Assembly: GCA_963706515.1 (NCBI GenBank)
Contig: CAVPMW010000008.1
Location: 1 to 64,000 of the forward strand
Reading direction: 5' to 3'
Source of the DNA: CAVPMW01 sp963706515
GTDB lineage: Bacteria; Chloroflexota; Anaerolineae; Anaerolineales; UBA4823
Length of the DNA stretch: 64,000 bases
Shown: one piece after another, positions 29,988-45,695 of the stretch
Numbering within the stretch: the stretch's first letter is position 1
Layout: every line of letters starts with the position of its first letter
Translations under genes and position numbers: made by a program
Notes under the pieces: model-generated
The model's input: the letters and a program-made list of their open reading frames with translations, nothing else
What the model was told of the DNA's origin: nothing
Databases searched by the model: none

Positions 29988-31222
29988 CTACTTTCCATAG
30001 CTGTCGATGATCTGGTTCAGGCGGTTGCGGTAATATTGAAAGCCTTCCCAGGTCACTTCGGGTGGAATAAAGTGGTCACCGTAAGGAATATAACCGCCGG
30101 TCTTTAATACCGCCTCGACTGGCTCCAGGAATGAATCAATCGCTTCCTTCCCTAGCCCGATTTGGGATTTAGGGATTCCGCCCATCATTTGAAGCTGTGG
30201 AAAAGTCTTGCGAACTTTGACAATATCCATCCCGCAGGCAGTCTCAAAGGGGTACATGCCGGTCGCGCCGCCCTCAAGGAATAATGGGATCAGATCCCAA
30301 CAATAGCCGTCAGTATCGACAAAGATATTCTTCACCCCTTTCCCTTTCAGGAAGTCGGTGAAGCGTTTGTAATAGGGAAGCATGAACTCACGCACTACAG
30401 CCAGTGAGATCATAGAACCGCTGCCATATGAAATATCTTCCCAGATATGCACCAGGTCTACATCTGTATAGCTCAGTACTTCTTCGTACAATGCGATCCA
30501 CAGGTCGGTGAACGTGCTGACAATATCATGGATCAGCTCCGGCTCGTCAATATAACTGTAGAATAGGGTCTCGTAACCCATCAGGTTGGCCAGAATTCCA
30601 AAAAAGCCTTGTGGGTAACCCATTAACGCCAGGGGATAGTCCCGGTTGCGATAACCTTTCACCAGTTCGTCCCAATTTGCAGGCAGGCGGGCTTTAATGT
30701 TCTGCAGGTTGATGCGCTCGACCTTCAACTTTTCCCAACTCTTGCGGTCTGTGATCGGGTAGCCTTCCCCCGACGGCATAGTGGCAGTTTCCTTAAGGAA
30801 ACGCCGCCGTACACCGTCCATGTCGACATATACCATGGACTTTTCGTCTTCAGAGATGACCTGCACATCGAACATGGGATACCAAATCTGGTTGATATCC
30901 ACCAGGACGTTGGGGTAATCCATGCCAAAATAGCTGCGCACGTCAAAGTCGAGAGGAAGCTCTGCGTGGGCCAATAAAGCCCGCCGCCCATTACAGCGAT
31001 ACCATTAGGTAGGTGGTCGCCTTTGATCGAGCGCCAGGCTCGGTTGTATAATCCATCGGTCACGTTATTGATCTTGTTGGGGATTTCCGGATAATGTTTT
31101 TTGGGCAGGCCGCTTGCGTACCATTTATCTAACACCTCACCCCAGTAGCCGAATTCCCATTTGATCGAATGGACGCTGGTGTTGAAATTCATCACCTCAA
31201 GAAATCTCTCTCGTAAATTCAT
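29988..31222 (-). CDS. Uroporphyrinogen decarboxylase-family methyltransferase-like protein (frameshifted)
   Basis: About 411 residues in two frames with one break near 30970. The N-terminus MNLRERFLEVMNF, followed by WEFGYWGEVLDKWY, is typical of the large UroD-like family; the barrel continues with GYPQGFFGILANLMGYETLFY, WEDISYGSGSMISL, FVDTDGYCWDLIPLFLEGG and PFETACGMDI. UroD relatives such as MtaA, MtbA and MtgB move methyl groups to or from corrinoid proteins. Here the zinc-site HxC of MtaA-type enzymes is replaced by DTDGY, so its chemistry may differ. The corrinoid protein gene in the same operon is the natural partner. Heme biosynthesis is unlikely given the context. Confidence 0.8.
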
Positions 31223-31251
31223 GGTACGGTCCTCCTTCCTGTCTCCCTGGA

Positions 31252-31308
31252 CCTATCCCCCATCCCTACCTCTTTTTTGGGAAAGGGGAATGGGGGGTAG
31301 GTTCTTAG
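31252..31308. repeat. Palindromic intergenic element, copy C (divergent)
   Basis: CCTATCCCCCATCCC (31252-31266) pairs imperfectly with the G-rich arm 31285-31301 (GGGGAATGGGGGGTAGG), and is followed by TTCTTAG, the same tail as copies A and B. It lies between the substrate-binding protein and UroD-like genes and may attenuate transcription there. Confidence 0.45.
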
Positions 31309-31378
31309 GCTGGCCTTAGTATTTATTCACACTCCCACTCATACAGCGGTAAAGCCGGCAGCCTGGGATAAGGAGAGA

Positions 31379-32401
31379 TCATCTGATCTCTGGAACCAGC
31401 GCTTTGACTGTGGCAACGTTGGTTTTGTCAACCAGGCCAAGGCCGCCGGTCGCCATATCCGAAGGAAACAGGCCATATTTCAGGTATTCGGCCAGTTGAG
31501 CGACTGCATAAAAACCCTGTGAATAAGGCTGCTGGTCCACAGTGGCAGTAATGGTGCCGTTCTCGATGCCAGTGATGATGTCCTGGGTCAGATCGAACCC
31601 ACCCAGGGGGATATTCATCTTAGCTTCCGCGATCGCCTTAGGGGCTACGGTTAGAGGCACTGAACCGAGGCCAATGATTGCCTTGGTCTCAGGGTGACCA
31701 ACCAGATATTGCACTACTTTAGTCTGAGCGTCTGCCAGGTTGAACCCGGTACCCAGTTCCTCGACAGTAGCGCCGATCTCATCCATGGCCTTCTTGACAC
31801 CTTCGAAACGCAGCGTGGCGTACACAGCTTCCGGAGCTTCCACCGGCGCTAACACCAGGTCGCCAGATTTAATCCCATGATCTTTGATCATGCGCTGGGC
31901 GATGAGATAGCCAGTGGAAACGAAATCCTGGCCCATGAAAGCGAAACGGCAGTTGCCAGCCGCGCCTTGGGAGTCGTCAACGTTGAATGAAACCACCGGG
32001 ATGCCTGCTTGCACCGCTTTGCAAATGGAGTCGTCGAAAGCATTGTCATCTGGGATGGATACGGCGATTGCATCCACCTTGTTGGCAATCGCGGTTTCAA
32101 TCATGTTGTTTTGCTTTACAGGGTCGCTGTCAGCAAACTGGATATCCAGGTCCAGGCCAAACATGTCAGCGGCTGCCTTCGCACCGTTTTCGACAGGTAC
32201 GAAGAATTCCACGCTCTGGGGGGAATAGATAATCATAGTAACTTTTTTATCCATCTTCTCAGCCGGTTGGGCGGCAGGAGCTTGGACGGCCGGGGCTGTG
32301 GTCGGCCCAGGTGCCGTGGTTGGAGTGGCGGCTGGCGCGCAGGCTACCAGAACTATAGCGACCACAACCAAAAGGTTAATCAGAACGAGTTTCTTAGACA
32401 T
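31379..32401 (-). CDS. Sugar ABC transporter substrate-binding lipoprotein
   Basis: 340 residues. Lipoprotein signal with lipobox LVAC (Cys21), then an Ala/Pro/Thr-rich tether, then a periplasmic-binding-protein type I domain (Peripla_BP_4): VTMIIYSPQSVEFFVPVENG, VDAIAVSIPDDNAF, GIPVVSFNVDDSQGA, IIGLGSVPLTVAPKAI and IPLGGFDLTQDIITGIENG. Relatives bind ribose, xylose, inositol and other sugars. It is separated from the ATPase gene by ~195 nt with no other feature. High expression compared with the membrane parts would be expected from the gap. Confidence 0.92.
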   Translation of the reverse strand: MSKKLVLINLLVVVAIVLVACAPAATPTTAPGPTTAPAVQAPAAQPAEKMDKKVTMIIYSPQSVEFFVPVENGAKAAADMFGLDLDIQFADSDPVKQNNMIETAIANKVDAIAVSIPDDNAFDDSICKAVQAGIPVVSFNVDDSQGAAGNCRFAFMGQDFVSTGYLIAQRMIKDHGIKSGDLVLAPVEAPEAVYATLRFEGVKKAMDEIGATVEELGTGFNLADAQTKVVQYLVGHPETKAIIGLGSVPLTVAPKAIAEAKMNIPLGGFDLTQDIITGIENGTITATVDQQPYSQGFYAVAQLAEYLKYGLFPSDMATGGLGLVDKTNVATVKALVPEIR

Positions 32402-32595
32402 GGAGATCCTCCTAGAATTTTTATTTGGGAATAGATTTGAAAGAACCGGTTGATATATATTAATAACTACCTTTTAAGTTATAGGCAACCACACCTCCTC
32501 CCGAGATAAATGATCTTATTTAACAATCATTTCCCTCGCTAACTTTGATCGAGCTGAACCAATTTCTTACGCCCAATATCCATCGAATTCTGAGA

Positions 32596-33354
32596 TCACA
32601 CTTTAATCACATACTGGGTTAGCTCTTCGATGGTAACTTCTTTCTTAGGGAGATCCAGGGTTTTCTGACCGTGGCTCATGACAACAAAGCGGTCGCACAC
32701 CTGGAATGCATGATAAAGGTTGTGAGTGACAAGGACGCTCGAAACTCCATCCTCTTTTAGTTTTCGGACATAATCGAGCAGCGCCTCCGTGGCGCGCACC
32801 GACAAAGCACTGGTCGGCTCGTCTAACAGCAGCAGGTTGCGCTTGAAGTACACTGCCCGAGCGATTGCTACTGCCTGCTTTTGCCCACCTGACAGCTCCC
32901 CTACCAGCTTGTCCGGCGATTCGATCCCACCGATTTGCACTGCACTCTCCAGAACTGTGGTTGTGATCTCACGCATCTGCTTATGCCGCATCAAGCCAAT
33001 CCGGTTGGTTATCTCGCGGCCCATAAAGATGTTGCGGGTGATGGACATGGTATCCACCAGGGCTGTGTCCTGATAGATAGTCTCGATACCGAGTTGCTCA
33101 GAGTCACGGCGTGAGTTCATATGGATGACATTACCATTCCAATAGATCTCACCTTTATCGACCTGTACAACGCCAGAAATCATCTTGATTAGAGTGGATT
33201 TGCCTGCCCCATTATCACCCAACAGCCCAACAACCTCGTTTCTGAAGATTTTGAAATCAAGGTCACAAAGTGCCTGGACCGGCCCGTAATTCTTGCAAAC
33301 ACCGCGCATTTCGAGAATTGGAACACTATTTTCAAAAAAAGGATGGCTGGTCAT
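32596..33354 (-). CDS. Sugar ABC transporter ATP-binding protein
   Basis: 252 residues with one ABC domain: Walker A GDNGAGKST (46-54), signature LSGGQKQAVAIARAV, Walker B LLLLDEPTSAL and the switch histidine in VLVTHN. A single domain (FrcA type) rather than the fused double domain of RbsA. I choose ATG 33354, which has GAGGTG upstream and begins 7 nt after the permease stop, over an upstream ATG at 33390 inside the permease gene. Confidence 0.92.
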   Translation of the reverse strand: MTSHPFFENSVPILEMRGVCKNYGPVQALCDLDFKIFRNEVVGLLGDNGAGKSTLIKMISGVVQVDKGEIYWNGNVIHMNSRRDSEQLGIETIYQDTALVDTMSITRNIFMGREITNRIGLMRHKQMREITTTVLESAVQIGGIESPDKLVGELSGGQKQAVAIARAVYFKRNLLLLDEPTSALSVRATEALLDYVRKLKEDGVSSVLVTHNLYHAFQVCDRFVVMSHGQKTLDLPKKEVTIEELTQYVIKV

Positions 33355-33361
33355 AGACACC

Positions 33362-34333
33362 TCACGGCTTCGCCTGGCGGATGGTTTCATTCAGAATTGC
33401 TACACCAACAATCAACAGGCCGACAAACACATTTAAGTAAAAGCCTGGCGCACGCAAGAGCAGCAAAAGGTCCTGGATAGTATAGATGAGCGCTGCCCCC
33501 AGAAAAATACCCAGGATATTGCCCCTCCCGCCAGTGAGGGCTACCCCACCTATTACACATGCAGCGATCGCTTGCAACTCTACGCCAGCACCCTGGCCGG
33601 GCTGGATGCTGCCAACCCGCGCGGCTGCCAAGATGCCAGAAAACGCAGCGCAGAAACCAGCCAGACCAAAGGCAATCATCTTGACCCGGCTTGGGTTGAT
33701 GCCGATGGCGGTGGAGGCTTCTTTATTGCCCCCGACTGCAAAGAAATGGTTGCCGAGCTTATGATGGTGGAGCAACGCCCAAAAGAAAACGGTGAGCAAC
33801 AAGAACCACAGGAAAGTGGCTTCCAGCCAGCCGACACTGCCTGCAGTGAGGCCGGTGAACAGCTCGGAAGGATGGAACCGGATAGCCGAGGCCCCGAAAA
33901 ACCACAACGTCATGCCTCCCCAGAACAATGCCATGCCCAGGGTAGCGATGAAGGAAGGGATCTTACCACGGATGGTGATGAACCCGTTTAATAGACCGAT
34001 CCCAATCCCGATCAGCAGCACCACAGGCGCAGCAATAAACCCTGACAGACCTCTTGCTATCATCCATGCCGCTACTATCCCGGTGAAAGTGTAGTTAATA
34101 CCCACGGATAGGTCGAACTCGCCGGAGATCATCAGCACGCCTACCCCCAGAGAGATGATCCCTAGCACGGGGATAGCTTTCAACATAACGGAAATGTTGG
34201 ATGGACTTAGATAGTGAAATGTGTCTGGGAAGAGAAACGCACCGAGAATGGCAAAGAACTGCACCAGGAGAAAAAGGATCAAGACGTTAACAGCGGATTC
34301 TTTGTTGCGATATAAGAATTCTCTGATTTTCAT
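33362..34333 (-). CDS. Sugar ABC transporter permease (RbsC family)
   Basis: 323 residues from ATG 34333 (a TTG at 34372 would add 13). Eight or more hydrophobic spans and the BPD_transp_2 signature: GEFDLSVG, NGFITIRGKIPSFIATLGM, GGNKEASTAIGINPSRVK and ACVIGGVALTGGRGNILG. It forms the membrane channel for the ATPase and binding protein encoded immediately downstream and is the first gene of the operon, ~130 nt after the promoter/operator region. Confidence 0.92.
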   Translation of the reverse strand: MKIREFLYRNKESAVNVLILFLLVQFFAILGAFLFPDTFHYLSPSNISVMLKAIPVLGIISLGVGVLMISGEFDLSVGINYTFTGIVAAWMIARGLSGFIAAPVVLLIGIGIGLLNGFITIRGKIPSFIATLGMALFWGGMTLWFFGASAIRFHPSELFTGLTAGSVGWLEATFLWFLLLTVFFWALLHHHKLGNHFFAVGGNKEASTAIGINPSRVKMIAFGLAGFCAAFSGILAAARVGSIQPGQGAGVELQAIAACVIGGVALTGGRGNILGIFLGAALIYTIQDLLLLLRAPGFYLNVFVGLLIVGVAILNETIRQAKP

Positions 34334-34429
34334 GGTCGCCCTACTGTTTGAAGATTTGTCAATGCCACTCAAGTCTGGGTCAGAATGGACTATTCAATTG
34401 TAGAGAGAAGCTAAGCCCTTTTAGAGCAC

Positions 34430-34493
34430 ATGAACGATCATATGAACGTTCATGTTATCGTTCATATGATAGCATAAACTACGAGTTTGTCAA
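34430..34493 (-). promoter_or_regulatory. Promoter with overlapping LacI-type operators
   Basis: On the minus strand TTGACA (34493-34488), a 16-nt spacer and TATCAT (34471-34466) form a good sigma-70-type promoter. Overlapping the -10 and start are repeated half-sites: ATGAACGAT (34430-34438), the perfect 12-bp palindrome ATGAACGTTCAT (34442-34453) with central CG, and ATCGTTCAT (34457-34465). CG-centred palindromes are typical LacI-family operators; the LacI gene lies in the operon. Confidence 0.75.
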
Positions 34494-34944
34494 TAGGAAA
34501 TAGCAGGTCAGCTGGGGTTTAGGGTAATCGCATTTCAAACCGATAGCACCTTTTGTGTCCGGTTTCATGACTAATTGCCCGGAAGTGCTGACAGGAGCAA
34601 TTTTCACTCCTAGAAAATTTGTTCAACCCTTTTTCACCGTTAATTCTTCTTTTTCTGACCTATTACGAAATTCCTCGAATATCGATTGACAAGACCCAAA
34701 TTCTCCTCTATACTGGATATGCACTCGAATATTCGGTATGCGCCCGGGCAAAAAAGGGTCGAGAATACCGGCATACCCGAGAAGTAATACTACCAATAGA
34801 ATTATTTCTGATGAGTTGCTGCGATCCGGTGGCTGGACATGGTCGCTACACCCAGACTGTGGGGGAGGCCACCGGATCGCAGGCGGCGAAACCCGCTCTT
34901 GAGACGGTTTTTTTATTCATAGGATTGAAATAGGAGGATCGACC
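34494..34944 (+). other. Leader region of the amylopullulanase gene with a long hairpin
   Basis: No gene. GCGATCCGGTGGC (34821-34833) and GCCACCGGATCGC (34868-34880) form a perfect 13-bp stem; inside it CCCAGACTGTGGGG may pair again. A GACGGTTTTTTT run follows at 34903-34914 and AGGAGG sits before the ATG at 34945. This could be an attenuator or just a transcript-stabilising hairpin; the T-run is not directly abutted by a stem. Confidence 0.4.
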
Positions 34945-41799
<6,855 letters not shown>

Positions 41800-41822
41800 A
41801 AGGGCAAGCTCAACTGAACAGG

Positions 41823-41873
41823 CAAGCGACGCCTCCTTGGATTTAACAGAACCAAAAATTCAAGGAGGTGTCG
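41823..41873 (+). terminator. Long-stem hairpin after the amylopullulanase gene
   Basis: AGCGACGCCTCCTTG (41823-41837) pairs with CAAGGAGGTGTCGCT (41859-41873) with a single wobble, 21-nt loop, followed by AATTTATTG. Probably ends the amylopullulanase transcript. The stretch 41874-42278 after it has no recognisable gene. Confidence 0.6.
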
Positions 41874-42278
41874 CTAATTTATTGTACAACACCGGCAGCC
41901 GGGGCATCCCGTCGAATTTGGCTGCGCCAGGATGGCTGCTGGGTATGCCTGGAGCAGTTTCTTGAGCGGCATGCCCGGCTAATCCCGTTCATAGTTTACC
42001 GGCATAGTCAATGGAGTACCGACCATACCGGATCTGATCCAGGTAGGGTGGATCAGGTTTTGTGGTGTGTATTGATCGCTACCTGGTTTGTTCGTAGATT
42101 TGCACAGATATTCCCCTAATGCTAAAATATTTTCTGTCCAGTTATATTAAACCACACCACCTTCACTCCCGACTCTCTCAGCTGGTTAAGGTGCAAGGTC
42201 AAACATGACAATTGGTAAACTCACTTAGCTGCTCCCAAGGATTGTTATCCTGAATTATATGAAAATTTAATCCAAATA

Positions 42279-44026
42279 ATGAAGATTGCTAAAATTGTTC
42301 TTCTATTACCGATGATGATCTATATATCGGCTGCCATTGCATGGCACATTGCCCGTTATAACATTATTACTGGAGACGAGCCTCATTATTTGACGATTGC
42401 CGAATTGTTGATTAGGGATGGCGATCTAAAAATACTTAACAACTATAACCCGGATACCCCAGTTATGCGAGAAGTACCATTTGAAGCAGGCGAAGGGCAC
42501 GCCATAAACGGTTATAGTATTCATGGAATTGGATTACCTTTATTACTTACACCGCCTATTTGATAGGGTCGAAGCGAGAAGGTGTGACGCTGATTGGCCA
42601 TGTGCCGTGGAATTGCGACCCCGAAATACGATACTGGATTTCAGTATGATCACTAATACCGGCATGCTGGGTTGGTATAACCAAATGGCTTTTCAATCCT
42701 TATTCGGGCCTTATCAGTCGAAAGCAGCAACGACTAACCTCAAACTAATCGTCATGATTTTTCTCGGTCTTCATCTGGACCGGATGCAAGGGTTATTCAT
42801 TCAAGCGCCCATTTTCATTTTGGGAGTTTTCGGACTGGCTAAATTTATTAATAAAGTACGATTATTTTCGATTATTACCAGTTTCATCTACCTCTCAATT
42901 TTGATACCCAATGCATCACATTACAACTGGTATGGTGGTTGGTCGTTTTCTGGGCGATTTAATTGGACAGCGATCTTACTTTGGTGTTTTCCCCTTGTAT
43001 TTGCTATGCAAGACTTGCGAGAATGGTTTTGTTCGGGACCGGAAAGTGGATCAACATTTTCGTTTCGGTACGCTAAGGAACATCAAGTCAGTATCCATTT
43101 TTCATATACAACAGTTTCCTCTTTTGAAAAAAGCAATTAGCGGATTAATAATTTCAATCCTATTTCTAATTCCAGCATTCTTTATCTTGCGTGTAATTTT
43201 TACTAACGAATATTTTTATAATCGAACTGTAACCAACTTAGTGAGTTGGGTGGGGGGGAATGCTTATTCCGATTTTCTAAGATTATCTCCTGTTCAGGTA
43301 GCTCGATTCGTACCCTGGTTTGGGGATTTCCTATCTTACTTTTCGAACCCAATTAATTGGATTTTCTGTGGGTTAATAGTTGTTATTGCATTGGGTGGAT
43401 ATTTCTTCTGTAAACGGCAGTTTATACCTTTATTTCTTGTATTTTGTATATCTATTTTGGCCTCGCTGGGTTTACTGGCGATAAAAAAACCAATCATTCA
43501 GCCAATAGTATTCGATGGGGGTAGTCTACCTGGCAACGTGGGTCGGATCGATGGTCTTTCAAAGGTTGCTCGTAAAAGGGATGTGGGATTTGTATCTAGG
43601 GGACCATACCTTCAGCTTCTGCCTGGAACCTATGAAATTACCCTTAAATATGGAACTGATAATCCTATTTCACAAGGAATAAAGTGGGATTGCTCAGCAT
43701 CAACCGAGGGTGAGTTAAACATAATTGACGAGGGCAGCTTACCATTGAGCCAGGTCAATCAAGGGAAGTTTACTACCCTTTGTGTGCTACCAAGTCAATC
43801 CAATTTTGAATTTCGAGTATTTACTGAGGGGGACAAGCCTGAGCATAAGAAAACTAATGATAAGGCCAGTCCATTAATGACTATCGCATTAAAGAAAAAG
43901 ATCTGCCCTCCCTTAATTATTGAAACCGTGCCGCTTAGCGGGCGTATCGATCGCATAGGGTCAGACATTATTCTTCATATAATCCGGAGGATGGCCTTAA
44001 ATGCTTCCCTACCTGGATGCATGTGA
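42279..44026 (+). pseudogene. AT-rich GT-C-like membrane protein, broken
   Basis: Three frame segments (42279-42563, 42523-43140, 43050-44026) give about 575 residues. TGDEPHYLTIAELLIRDGD near the N-terminus is the acidic first-loop motif of a GT-C-like family; later spans include FIQAPIFILGVFGLAKF, AISGLIISILFLIPAFFI and WIFCGLIVVIALGGYFF, and the C-terminal 150 residues are soluble. After the first ~94 residues the expected run of spans is missing and replaced by a polar stretch (RVEARRCDADWPCAVELRPR), so I suspect an internal deletion as well as indels. The base composition is low in GC compared with the gene before it. Probably non-functional, but sequence error cannot be excluded. Confidence 0.5.
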
Positions 44027-44385
44027 GTGGTCGTCGAGCGAATCCGGTTGGGAACCCACGACCAGCTCTATGTTGCTTAGTAGGCAATCATGGAATAACC
44101 CTAGCTAGAATTGGACTGTTTTTGTTGACTGCAATCAGTACAGTTAACTTAGCTATGCCAGTAGTCGAAATGGAGTGCTGGATGAATTCATAACATAATC
44201 ATTTTTATATGGGTCCTCGATAGGTATTTATGACCAGGGAAAACTTGCCGATGTATGCGCATAGATATATTTGTTAGGAAAATAGATCACAGATATATAA
44301 TAAAACGCTGCAATATACGGTGGGGGTATTCTTGTAGACGCAGAGAACAAAAATTGTGATTTAGCTCAGAAACCAGTCCTTACAT
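44027..44385. other. Non-coding gap, nothing recognised
   Basis: AT-rich, stops in all frames, no hairpin or promoter of note apart from general A/T richness before the esterase start. Confidence 0.4.
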
Positions 44386-45661
44386 ATGAATTCAAAAAAA
44401 TATATAGCTTATCTTCTTATTCTGGTCCTGCTTATTGCCTGCGTATCCCTCGGGCAAGTCACTTCACCCATTAAAACCCCTGTCTCTGTATCTACTTTCA
44501 CTGCTAAAAGCAGCGAGACCGCTTATAGCAGCGTAACTGCTGTAATTTCACCGACTGCCTTACCCACCTTTACCCTTTCTCCAACCGTAACCTCCACCCC
44601 AGTTCCGACTCAACCACCACCACCAACTCCAACACCTCCTCCGCTGAGCGTCTCGATCGTTACGATTCCTGCTCCCTCGCTCAAAGCCAATGTACTGGAT
44701 GAGCCAGCGGAACAAGCCATCGAGGTCTACCTGCCCCCGTCCTATGCAAACTCGCAATTGCATTACCCGGTTGTTTATTTCCTGCCCGGTTTTGGCAGCA
44801 ATTCGGATGGAAATAACAATTTTTTCCCGGTTGATGAGATAGCGACCCTCATGGCGAATAAGCAAATTTCCGAGATGATCCTGGTTGTACCGAACGGCGC
44901 GAATATTTTACACGGCAGCTTTTACGTCAATTCTCCCGTTACCGGTAATTGGGAAGATTTCATCGTGAACGATGTAATTAAATATGTCGATTCTCAATAT
45001 CGTACCATCCCAAAACCTGAGGGACGCGCGATTGGCGGGCACTCGATGGGAGGTTTTGGGGCATTCAACCTGGCGATGCACCATCCCGATATCTTCAGCG
45101 CCGCTTACAGCCTGAGCCCCACATTTCTCAAGGAAAACGGGTTAGGGACGTCGCTGATGTTCGATAGGGAGAATAAGTCGATCAATTTCTTAGAAGCGCA
45201 AAAGGAGCTGGCATCCCTCCCGGACGATAAAGCTATCAAGAAAATGACCACCTATGAGGGGGCGCTGGGTTTTACGCTGGCTTATGGCGCGGCGATCGCG
45301 CCGCACCCCGAGCTCGGTCCCCCTTTCTTCGACTATCCCATGCAGAACAAAAACGGCGAGCTGCAGAAAATTCCTGCTATCTGGACACGCTGGGAGAATG
45401 GTATCGGGGGGTGGCGTCAGAAAATTGAGAAATATCACGCATAACCTGGAAAAGCTCTCCGGAATCGCGATCGACTACGGCACCGAGGATGACCTCGAGT
45501 GGATTCCGGTGGGAAGCGAGTATGTTTCCAATCAGCTCAGCAAAGCGGGCATCAACCACCAGATCTTGCATTTCAAGGGCGGTCACAGCGACCACATCAA
45601 AGAACGGCTGCTCAATGTAATGCTGCCATTCTTTGATAAGGTATTAGCGGATCCTTCCTAA
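44386..45661 (+). CDS. Secreted lipoprotein esterase (esterase D-like, frameshifted)
   Basis: About 420 residues. A lipoprotein signal (YLLILVLLIACVS, lipidated Cys) is followed by a Ser/Thr/Pro-rich linker (about 30-85) and an alpha/beta-hydrolase of the putative-esterase (PF00756) type: VEVYLPPSY-like IEVYLPPSYANSQLHYPVVY, FLPGFGSNSDGNN, nucleophile serine in IGGHSMGGFGAF. After a shift near 45420, IAIDYGTEDDLEWIPVGSEY supplies the acid region and HFKGGHSDHIKERL the catalytic histidine. Similar enzymes release feruloyl or acetyl groups from polysaccharides; the substrate is not determinable. Complete if the single shift is a sequence error. Confidence 0.8.
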
Positions 45662-45695
45662 ATATGATGGAATATCGCCCTGTTCTGATGATCGA

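Noticed and set aside
41868..42119. Small ORF after the amylopullulanase gene as an insertion-sequence fragment
   Set aside because: Its 83 residues contain no transposase motif and it begins inside the terminator hairpin; not supportable as a gene.
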